Positions 1 to 6,872 of a stretch of 6,872 bases of DNA are shown here, piece by piece. The DNA comes from Pedobacter sp. GTDB lineage: Bacteria > Bacteroidota > Bacteroidia > Sphingobacteriales > Sphingobacteriaceae. The translations under genes were made by a program, and so were the position numbers. The notes beneath the pieces were generated by a model, which ran no database searches, was not told the origin of the DNA, and worked only from the letters and a program-made list of their open reading frames with translations. The stretch is taken from the NCBI GenBank assembly GCA_004295885.1, contig SEDG01000124.1, positions 1 to 6,872 on the forward strand, read 5' to 3'. Each line of letters starts with the position of its first letter. Within the stretch, counting starts at the first letter, position 1.

Positions 1-2721
1 CGTACAGGTGGGGTATCTAGTTTAGGTGCAGCCTTAACAGGAAATTTACCAGGGGTGATTACAACTGCAAGTACAGGTATGCCAGGCGAAGAGGATCCGC
101 AAATCCTTATTCGTGGTAGAAGTACTTGGAACAATGCAAGCCCACTTATCTTAGTGGATGGAGTAGAACGATCAATGAATAACATTGACATCAGCTCGGT
201 AGCATCGGTTTCTGTTCTAAAAGATGCATCAGCAACAGCTGTATTTGGAGTAAAGGGCGCTAACGGCGTTATTTTGATTACCACCAAAAGAGGACGTGAT
301 GGCAAAGCAGAAATTAGAGCATCTGCCAACACCACAATGAAATCAGCTTCTAAATTGCCAGGTAAACTTGATTCGTATGATATGTTTCAAGCACGAAACA
401 AAACAATTGAATATGAATTAGGCCTTGCTCCTGGAGCTTGGACCTCTTATTTGCCAGAAGCGGTAATGCAAAAATATCGCTCGCCTGCGAATTTGGAGGA
501 AGCAGAACGTTATCCGAATGTGGATTGGGTAAACACCTTATTCCGTGATAACGCAATGTCTTACAACGCAAACTTGAATGTAAGCGGAGGAACTTCCTTT
601 GTAAAATATTTTTCTTCTGTAGATTATCTTGATGAGGCCGATCTTTTTAGAAGATTTGAGAACGATCGCGGATATAGTGCTGGTTATAGTTTTAGAAGGT
701 TAAACGTTAGAAGTAACTTAGATTTTCAATTAACGCCTTCTACCATTTTAAGAGCAAACATTTCTGGCTCTAGAGGTTTATCAGGTAGACCATGGATTGA
801 CGTAAATCCTTACAATACTTGGACAGCGGCTTATTCTGCTGCTCCAAATCTTTATCTTCCAGTTTATGCTGATGGAAGTTGGGGATTCTATAAACCAAAC
901 GAACAACAAAGTTTAAACTCGGTTCGTATTTTATCTACCAGCGGTTTACAACAAACTACCACGTCTCGTATCACAACAGATTTTACCTTAGATCAAAGCT
1001 TAAACTCATTGGTAAAAGGCCTAAACGTTAAAGGAACGCTTTCTATCGATAATACTTTTATTGAAGCTGGTCGTGGAATTGATGACAGGAATAATGGAAC
1101 CTTAAGTAAGTACATCGATCCAGAAACTGGAGTTGTAAGTTATTCGCAAACCAAAGATGCTGCTACAGAATTAGAATGGCGTGAAAGCGTAAGATGGTCA
1201 AGCAGAGCAGGTGATGTGAATGATGGCGCTACCTACCGTAGAATGTTTACGCAGTTGCAATTGAATTATGCTACAACGATTGCGAAAAACCATAACCTTA
1301 CCGCAATGGGGCTTTGGAGTAGAGATAACAGCGCTATCGGAAGCATCATCCCTTCATACAGAGAAGACTGGGTGTTTCGTACAACTTATAATTACAAAGG
1401 CAAATATAGCTTAGAGTATAACGGTGCCTACAATGGATCAGAAAAATTCGGTCCAGATTATCGTTTTGATTTCTTTTCTTCTGGAGGACTTGGATGGATG
1501 ATTTCTGAAGAGGCTTTCATGAAACCAGTAAAATTCATCAGCTCACTTAAATTACGTGGCTCATATGGAGAAATTGGAGATGACGGCGGATCACCGCGAT
1601 TTGCATTTCTAACCAACTGGGCTTTCGGCGGAACTACACCACTAGGCGTAACTGGTGAAGCAGCTGAACAAAGTCCATACAACTGGTACAGAGAAACTGG
1701 TGTGGGTAACCCAAATGTACGTTGGGAGAGAGTGGTGAAAAAGAATATCGCAGTAGATTTCGGCTTTTTTAAAAATATGATTTCTGGAAGTGTTGACTTT
1801 TTCCAAGACGATCGTAGTGATATCCTAACAGGTACAGCCAGGGCGGTACCAAGTTATTATGGAGCTTCTCCTCCTACTTTTAACGTTGGTAAAGTTCAAT
1901 CTAGAGGTTATGAAATTGATGTTCGTTTTAATAAGAAAGTAGGCAAAAACCTAACGGTATGGAGCAATATCAACTACACCCATGCCAAAAACAAGGTAAT
2001 TGATGCTGATGTGGCTCAACTATTACCACTTTATGCAAAACCTATCGATAAACAAATTGGCCAAGCCTATTCTTACGTAAGCCAAGGTTATTATAACACT
2101 TGGGATCAGCTTTACGGAAGTACTATGCACAACGCAAACGACCAACAAAAAATTCCAGGCAACTATCACATCGTAGATTACAATGGAGATGGTATAATTG
2201 ATGCGAATGATAATATTCCATTCGGCTATTCTGGAGCACCACAAAATACCTACAACGCAACCATTGGTTTCGAATGGAAAGGATTTAGTGTATTTGCCCA
2301 ATTCTATGGCGTAAACAATGTTACTCGCCAAGTTGTATTGGGATCCTTTTCAGGAAAAAATACAGTTGCTTATGATGAAGGAAGCTATTGGTCTAAAGAT
2401 AACACAAACCCAGATGGTCCAATGCCAAGATGGGAATCGACACCTGCCGATTATTTTAGAGCAGATAGATTCATGTTCGATGGTTCTTACCTAAGATTAA
2501 AGAATGCGGAAGTGGCTTATACATTCAGACAAGACTGGATCAAAAGAATGGGTATAACTAGTTTACGAGTATTTGTAAATGGAAACAACCTACATGTTTG
2601 GACCAAGATGCCTGATGATAGAGAAGCCAATTACCAGGGTGCGGGCGGACAAGGCTGGGCATCTCAAGGAGCTTACCCTACTGTAAAGCGATATAACCTG
2701 GGTGCTAATTTTATTTTCTAA
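1..2721 (+). CDS. SusC/RagA-family TonB-dependent outer-membrane transporter (SusC1), 5'-partial
   Basis: Open from the first base to a TAA at 2719-2721, giving 906 visible residues. The true start is upstream: the reading frame is open before the GTG at 55, and residues 1-18 already match plug sequence. Residues 1-98 are most of the TonB-receptor plug, with the family signatures ILIRG (35-39), LILVDGVE (49-56), VLKDASATAVFG (72-83) and GANGVILITTKRG (86-98). The rest is a 22-strand-type beta-barrel rich in aromatic and alternating residues, including GWMISEEAF (498-506) and LKLRGSYG (516-523). An acidic DxNGDGxxD loop lies at 726-734, common in SusC proteins. The protein ends in an aromatic strand with a terminal Phe (898-906), the usual outer-membrane assembly signal. 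Missing upstream should be the signal peptide, the carboxypeptidase-D-like extension and the TonB box, probably 100-200 residues. By family knowledge it imports oligosaccharides or peptides with the SusD encoded 11 bases downstream. The substrate is not readable. Confidence 0.96.
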   Translation, partial: RTGGVSSLGAALTGNLPGVITTASTGMPGEEDPQILIRGRSTWNNASPLILVDGVERSMNNIDISSVASVSVLKDASATAVFGVKGANGVILITTKRGRDGKAEIRASANTTMKSASKLPGKLDSYDMFQARNKTIEYELGLAPGAWTSYLPEAVMQKYRSPANLEEAERYPNVDWVNTLFRDNAMSYNANLNVSGGTSFVKYFSSVDYLDEADLFRRFENDRGYSAGYSFRRLNVRSNLDFQLTPSTILRANISGSRGLSGRPWIDVNPYNTWTAAYSAAPNLYLPVYADGSWGFYKPNEQQSLNSVRILSTSGLQQTTTSRITTDFTLDQSLNSLVKGLNVKGTLSIDNTFIEAGRGIDDRNNGTLSKYIDPETGVVSYSQTKDAATELEWRESVRWSSRAGDVNDGATYRRMFTQLQLNYATTIAKNHNLTAMGLWSRDNSAIGSIIPSYREDWVFRTTYNYKGKYSLEYNGAYNGSEKFGPDYRFDFFSSGGLGWMISEEAFMKPVKFISSLKLRGSYGEIGDDGGSPRFAFLTNWAFGGTTPLGVTGEAAEQSPYNWYRETGVGNPNVRWERVVKKNIAVDFGFFKNMISGSVDFFQDDRSDILTGTARAVPSYYGASPPTFNVGKVQSRGYEIDVRFNKKVGKNLTVWSNINYTHAKNKVIDADVAQLLPLYAKPIDKQIGQAYSYVSQGYYNTWDQLYGSTMHNANDQQKIPGNYHIVDYNGDGIIDANDNIPFGYSGAPQNTYNATIGFEWKGFSVFAQFYGVNNVTRQVVLGSFSGKNTVAYDEGSYWSKDNTNPDGPMPRWESTPADYFRADRFMFDGSYLRLKNAEVAYTFRQDWIKRMGITSLRVFVNGNNLHVWTKMPDDREANYQGAGGQGWASQGAYPTVKRYNLGANFIF

Positions 2722-2732
2722 TCGAGATTGTT

Positions 2733-4622
2733 ATGAAAAAATATACAAAATGCCTACTAATAATAGGACTTATTTGGGTGGGAAGCGGGATCACATCCTG
2801 CAAAAAATATTTGGATAGAGATCCAGAAGCAATCGTATCTGCTGAATCAGCTTTCAAAGACTTTAGAAGTTTCCAAGGCTATACAGAAGAACTTTACAAT
2901 TGCATTCCCGACTTCACCAATCGCTATTGGACAAATAGCTTTAACTGGGGAGAGGACGAAATTCAATCGACAGTACAAAATTTCCACTTTGTTAATAAAA
3001 TTGATAACGGTGATTTTTGGGGCTGGCAAAGAGAGTTTGATGGCTGGGGTGCAGGGTTTTTAGATAATGCCAATGCCAGCACAAACAACGACAGATTTAC
3101 TAAAGGTTTGTACCCATTAGCTTGGTACGGAATCCGCAAGGCCAATTTAGGTTTAGAGAACCTGAACCTAATGGTAAATGCAACACCAGAAGAACGTGAT
3201 CTAATCAAAGGTCAGCTTTTGTTTTTCCGTGGATGGTTTCATTTTATGCTGATACAATATTTTGGCGGATTACCTTACATAGATAAAGTATTGCCATCTG
3301 ATGAGCCATTCAGACTTCCGAGGTTGAAATACCAAGAATGTGCAGCAAAAGCAGCGCTAGATTTAAGGCAAGCCGCTGATCTATTGCCAATTAATTGGGA
3401 TAATACTACAGCAGGTATTCAAACGCTTGGTAAAAACCAGTTAAGGATCAACAAGATCATGGCTTTGGGTTATTTAGGAAAAAACTATCTGTGGGCAGCA
3501 AGTCCTTTAATGAACTTCGAATCTACTGGTAGCAAAACCTATAATGTAGAGTTAAGTAAAAAAGCTGCAGCGGCATTTGCCGAACTTTTAAAACTAACTG
3601 AAAGTGGAGCTGCACCTCACAAATTATTGCCGTTTAATCAATATAGCACTAACTTCTATACAATGGGGCAGAATTTTGCCTTACCAGGTGGTACCGAGGC
3701 CATATTCTCTGGTCCATATTGGGGTGCACACGGCTCTACTTATGGTACTGCAAAACAATATACGCCTGCTATAGTAGGTGCTGATGCGTTAGTATTTGCG
3801 CCAACTGCAAACTATGTTGCTTATTACGGAATGAAAAATGGTTTGCCTATTGCAAATTCTACAACGGCAGATCCTAGTGGTTCTGGATACGACCCACAAT
3901 CGCCATGGCGTGATCGCGATCCAAGGTTTTATAACGATATTATTTATGATGGAGTGAAAGTAGTACAAGGAACGCTTGCAGCCAACATGGAAGCACACCG
4001 TTATGCAAACTTGTTTACAAATGGAAGTTATAGAGACGATCGTTCTGGTAGCAGAACTGGATATTTGATGTTCAAATTTGTGCCTAGAACTGCCAATAAT
4101 TTTGATCAAGGTTGGAATTACGGTCAAAACTTAAACATCAAAGTTCCATACATGCGTTTGGCAGATATTTACTTAATGTACGCCGAAGCAGCTGCCACAG
4201 GGTATGAGTCTCCAGCTGCAACAGTAGACGGCTTTGGCAAATCAGCGGCTGATGCTATTAATGTAATCCGCGACAGAGCTGGTGTTGGACATGTTGCTGC
4301 ACAGTTTTTAGGTTCTACCACAGAATTCATGAAAGAAGTTAGACGTGAACGTGCTGTTGAGCTTGCTTTCGAAGGACATCGTTTTAATGATCTTCGCCGC
4401 TGGCGCTTATTGGCCGAAGTGCCATATACTCTAAAAACCGCAGCAGAGTTTGATCGTGCTGCTACTTTAAATCCAACTGCCGATACCAAATTAAACAAAG
4501 TGGTAAACTATCGTGAGCGTGTAATATTACAAAGACCATTCAGTGAAAAGCATTATTGGCTGCCACTAAAAAGAGCCGATGTAAATATGTATAAGGAGTT
4601 TTCGCAAAACCCTGGTTGGTAA
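2733..4622 (+). CDS. SusD/RagB-family surface lipoprotein, partner of SusC1
   Basis: Complete gene of 629 residues, ATG to TAA. Residues 1-22 are a lipoprotein signal peptide: KK at 2-3, a hydrophobic core at about 8-17, and a lipobox-like ITSC with the lipidated Cys at 23, followed by KKYLDRDPE, typical of SusD mature N-termini. The SusD-like N-terminal domain spans roughly 24-230, including LLFFRGWFHFMLIQYFGGLPYID (162-184). The C-terminal SusD/RagB domain is marked by RDPRFY (395-400), YMRLADIYLMYAEA (473-486), AINVIRDRAGV (509-519 region), the EVRRERAVELAFEGHRFNDL segment (535-554) and a terminal WLPLKRAD...NPGW. The family fold is TPR-like helices forming a lid over the SusC barrel that captures ligand at the cell surface. 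The 11-base gap to the upstream stop supports co-transcription and pairing with SusC1. No strong ribosome-binding sequence precedes the ATG. At 629 residues it is somewhat longer than many SusD proteins (about 500-600). The ligand is unknown. Confidence 0.97.
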   Translation: MKKYTKCLLIIGLIWVGSGITSCKKYLDRDPEAIVSAESAFKDFRSFQGYTEELYNCIPDFTNRYWTNSFNWGEDEIQSTVQNFHFVNKIDNGDFWGWQREFDGWGAGFLDNANASTNNDRFTKGLYPLAWYGIRKANLGLENLNLMVNATPEERDLIKGQLLFFRGWFHFMLIQYFGGLPYIDKVLPSDEPFRLPRLKYQECAAKAALDLRQAADLLPINWDNTTAGIQTLGKNQLRINKIMALGYLGKNYLWAASPLMNFESTGSKTYNVELSKKAAAAFAELLKLTESGAAPHKLLPFNQYSTNFYTMGQNFALPGGTEAIFSGPYWGAHGSTYGTAKQYTPAIVGADALVFAPTANYVAYYGMKNGLPIANSTTADPSGSGYDPQSPWRDRDPRFYNDIIYDGVKVVQGTLAANMEAHRYANLFTNGSYRDDRSGSRTGYLMFKFVPRTANNFDQGWNYGQNLNIKVPYMRLADIYLMYAEAAATGYESPAATVDGFGKSAADAINVIRDRAGVGHVAAQFLGSTTEFMKEVRRERAVELAFEGHRFNDLRRWRLLAEVPYTLKTAAEFDRAATLNPTADTKLNKVVNYRERVILQRPFSEKHYWLPLKRADVNMYKEFSQNPGW

Positions 4623-4656
4623 GGTAGATCATGATCATAAATAATTAAATATAATA
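4623..4656 (+). other. AT-rich intergenic linker before SusC2, with a short palindrome
   Basis: This 34-base gap separates the susD stop from the second susC start. It contains a perfect 10-base palindrome, GATCATGATC, at 4627-4636, overlapping an 8-base palindrome, ATGATCAT, at 4631-4638. The remainder (about 4637-4656) is almost entirely A and T. There is no Shine-Dalgarno match. An A/T-rich, unstructured leader just before the start is a common initiation context in Bacteroidota. I see no match to the Bacteroidota promoter pattern (TTTG near -33, TAnnTTTG near -7) within the gap, and no GC-rich stem with a T-tract, so transcription most likely reads through from susD. Whether the palindrome binds anything is unknown. 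Confidence 0.5.
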
Positions 4657-6872
4657 ATGATGAAATTTTTAAGAAATGGAATAATGCTGTGCGCCTTTTT
4701 TACGCTATTCGTCAGTGTACTAAAGGCTCAAGAAGCAGTCAAAATACCTATAAAGGCCGTAGTCCGTGCCAGCAATGGAGATCCAATCAAAGGTGCTACC
4801 ATAAGTGTCGAAGGAAGCGATGTGCTAACCATATCAAATCAATCTGGCGAATTTTCACTGTCAGTTCCTGCTAATTCAGCATTTACAGTTAGCGCAACAG
4901 GATATCAAAACTCACTAGTTATCGCAACACCAGACCTTAATCAAATTACCTTGAAAAACGAGGATAGGATTGTAAATGTAGGTTTTAAGAAAGTTGAGGA
5001 AAGTAGTCTTCCAGCGGGTGTATCAAGCGTAAACTTAGCCAAGCTTTTTGAGAAGAACTTTACTACTTACGGTTTAGATGGAATGGAGGCTTTTGCACCT
5101 GGTTTCAATGGCAACAACCTTTGGGGCATGAACTCTTCTTTGATATTGATTGATGGAGTGCCTCGTGACGTCGTAAGCATCACGCCAAATGAAATAGAGG
5201 AAATTACCTTTTTGAAAAGTGCTTCGGCGGTTGCCTTATATGGTAGCAGAGGTGCCAAAGGTGTAATTTTAATAACTACAAAAAGAGGAGATCAATCGAA
5301 GCAAAAAATAAATGTACGTTCAAATATCGGTCTTAACGTGCCAAAAAGATTTCCTCAGTACCTAGGTTCATCAGAATACATGACGCTATATAACGAGGCT
5401 TTAGTTAATGATGGTTTAGCGGCAACATATTCGCCTGAAACCATTTATAACCATTCTGGTGTTAACCCTTATCGTTACCCAAGTGTAGATTATTATTCAT
5501 CAGAATACCTAAAAAATAGCTATGCCCGTTACGATGGCGTTGCTGAAATTTCTGGAGGTAATGATCGTGCTCGTTATTACACTAACCTTGGATTTAGTTC
5601 TAATGGATCGCTACTTAATTTTGGAGAAGCAATGGAAAACAACACCACAGATCGCTTCAATATCCGTGGTAATGTAGATATGCAACTTACAAAAGCACTA
5701 AAGGCAAGAGTAGATGCGAGTGCTGTATTTTCTAACGGAGGTGGTGTAAATACCAATTATTGGGGTAGTGCAGCTACCTTGCGCCCTTACTTATTCACTC
5801 CACTCATTCCCATTAGCATGATAGAGGCAAGTGATGATGTAAGTAAGGCGATGATTAAAAATGCCACTATTATTGATGGCAAATATATACTTGGTGGCAC
5901 ACAGCTAGACCAAACTAACCCATTTGCAGCAATTTATGCTGGAGGAAATAACAGGTTCGTTCAACGCGAATTTCAATTTACAACAGGCATAGATGCAGAT
6001 TTAAATGGCTTGTTAAAGGGGCTTACCTTTAATACAAGTATGGGCGTTGATTACCTGAACAGGTATAACCAAGGCTATAGAAATGGATATGCAACTTACC
6101 AACCAAACTGGACTACTTATTCTGGCTCAACTTTAATCGGCAGTTTAACGCGTTGGGGTGAAGACACTAAAACTGGAGTTCAAAATATTGCGGATAGTTA
6201 TTACAGACAGACCATTTCGCTATCTGGTCAATTAAATTACAATACAACGGTAAGTAACAATCATCATATTTCAGCTATATTATTGGCAGCAGCTTATCGC
6301 CAGTCGCAATCTGAGATCTATCAGCCAACAACAAACTCTAATCTAGGGCTTCAATTAAATTACGATTTTAGCAAGAAATACTTTCTTGAGTTAACTGGTG
6401 CAGTGGTGCGTTCGCCAAAAATGCCTCCTGGAAACAGAATTGCTTTCTCTCCAGCAGCCACCATTGGATGGAAACTTAAAGAGGAATCTTTCCTTAAAAA
6501 AGTATCATTTATTGATGATTTAACACTTACAGCATCTGCTGGAATCTTAAATACAGATTTAGACTTTGATGAATATTTTGCTTACGAAAGCATCTATACA
6601 GCAACTGGTGGTACTTGGTTCGGATGGAATGACGGTGTTGGAACACAATCTACAGACTCTCGTCGTGGTACCAACATGGATTTAACTTTTGCACAGAGAA
6701 AAGAAATCAGTATTGGCATCAAGGGTGCAATGTTTAAAAATGTGTTAGATTTTAGTGCGAATGTTTTCAGAAACAACATCACCGGAATCATTGGACAAAT
6801 TAACGTGCTTTATCCAAACTATTTTACAACTGGCTTCCCAGCGTCTTCATTTGTTCCTTATAGCAATTACAA
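4657..6872 (+). CDS. Second SusC/RagA-family TonB-dependent transporter (SusC2), 3'-partial, shortened plug
   Basis: Starts at tandem ATGs (4657 and 4660; either is possible) and stays open to the window end, giving 738 residues. SusC proteins usually reach about 1000 or more, so the C-terminal strands are missing. Residues 1-24 are a Sec signal peptide: K3 and R6, hydrophobic core at 9-22, likely cleavage at LKA/Q (24/25). The later ATG at 4684 would lose the charged n-region. Residues about 30-100 resemble the carboxypeptidase-D-like regulatory domain (NGDPIKGATISVEG, then SGEFSLSVP and ATGYQN). A TonB-box-like segment lies at 105-110 (IVNVGF). The plug follows: SLILIDGVPRD (161-171), EIEEITFLKSASAVALYGSRG (179-199) and GVILITTKRG (202-211). 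The canonical IRG strand before the DGV motif is absent. From about 212 on is barrel sequence, including FSPAATIGW (597-605). It probably imports a ligand with a SusD encoded downstream. It is divergent from SusC1, not a recent copy. Confidence 0.95.
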   Translation, partial: MMKFLRNGIMLCAFFTLFVSVLKAQEAVKIPIKAVVRASNGDPIKGATISVEGSDVLTISNQSGEFSLSVPANSAFTVSATGYQNSLVIATPDLNQITLKNEDRIVNVGFKKVEESSLPAGVSSVNLAKLFEKNFTTYGLDGMEAFAPGFNGNNLWGMNSSLILIDGVPRDVVSITPNEIEEITFLKSASAVALYGSRGAKGVILITTKRGDQSKQKINVRSNIGLNVPKRFPQYLGSSEYMTLYNEALVNDGLAATYSPETIYNHSGVNPYRYPSVDYYSSEYLKNSYARYDGVAEISGGNDRARYYTNLGFSSNGSLLNFGEAMENNTTDRFNIRGNVDMQLTKALKARVDASAVFSNGGGVNTNYWGSAATLRPYLFTPLIPISMIEASDDVSKAMIKNATIIDGKYILGGTQLDQTNPFAAIYAGGNNRFVQREFQFTTGIDADLNGLLKGLTFNTSMGVDYLNRYNQGYRNGYATYQPNWTTYSGSTLIGSLTRWGEDTKTGVQNIADSYYRQTISLSGQLNYNTTVSNNHHISAILLAAAYRQSQSEIYQPTTNSNLGLQLNYDFSKKYFLELTGAVVRSPKMPPGNRIAFSPAATIGWKLKEESFLKKVSFIDDLTLTASAGILNTDLDFDEYFAYESIYTATGGTWFGWNDGVGTQSTDSRRGTNMDLTFAQRKEISIGIKGAMFKNVLDFSANVFRNNITGIIGQINVLYPNYFTTGFPASSFVPYSNY

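Noticed and set aside
55..57. GTG at 55 as the true start of SusC1
   Set aside because: The frame is open upstream to base 1 with plug-like sequence (GALTGNLPG-type motif), and a start here would leave no signal peptide for an outer-membrane protein.
2176..2214. EF-hand or dockerin-like DxNGDGxxD motif in SusC1 (residues 726-738) as a special calcium-binding insertion
   Set aside because: A D-x-N-G-D-G loop near this place in the barrel is common among SusC proteins, so it is a family feature and not a novel insertion.
2023..2331. Minus-strand open frame of 102 codons within SusC1, and other antisense frames such as 3789-4127 and 4169-4498
   Set aside because: They lie wholly inside strongly supported plus-strand genes, have low-complexity or implausible protein sequence, and show no recognisable domain.
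4598..4610. Inverted repeat GTTTT-CGC-AAAAC near the end of susD as a possible terminator
   Set aside because: The stem is only 5 base pairs and AT-rich, lies inside the coding sequence and has no following T-tract.
4689..4874. Small plus-strand open frame of 61 codons overlapping the start of SusC2
   Set aside because: It is a different frame over the signal peptide and N-terminal domain of SusC2, whose own frame gives clear family matches.

Overview
The window looks like a Bacteroidota genome, most likely a Sphingobacteriales-type organism such as Pedobacter or a relative. That genus-level guess rests on overall sequence style only and is tentative. The evidence for the phylum is strong: three consecutive plus-strand genes encode a SusC-type TonB-dependent transporter, a SusD-type surface lipoprotein, and the start of a second SusC-type transporter. 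The composition is fairly AT-rich, and the gene starts lack clear Shine-Dalgarno sequences, both usual in this phylum.

Layout: bases 1-2721 hold the 3' part of the first susC-like gene (906 residues visible; signal peptide and N-terminal extension lie upstream). After an 11-base gap, bases 2733-4622 hold a complete susD-like lipoprotein gene (629 residues). After a 34-base AT-rich gap, bases 4657-6872 hold the 5' part of a second susC-like gene (738 residues visible, still open at the window edge). Nothing is convincingly coded on the minus strand. There is no RNA gene, mobile element, CRISPR array or clear terminator. No stretch over 300 bases lacks a gene.

How the genes work together: SusC forms an outer-membrane beta-barrel closed by a plug. 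SusD sits over it as a lid on the cell surface, binds a glycan or peptide ligand, and passes it to SusC for import powered by TonB-ExbB-ExbD. The same-strand order and tight spacing suggest one transcript carrying two uptake systems in tandem: SusC1-SusD1, then SusC2, with its own SusD expected just downstream. No glycoside hydrolase, lyase, peptidase, sulfatase, sigma/anti-sigma pair or hybrid two-component regulator is visible, so the substrate cannot be assigned.

The most notable feature is SusC2. Its plug is shortened by about 18 residues compared with SusC1 and lacks the usual I-R-G strand, and it diverges at other family signature positions, so the two receptors are not a recent duplication. 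I see no wholly new system here; the region is best read as part of a nutrient-uptake (polysaccharide-utilization-like) locus.
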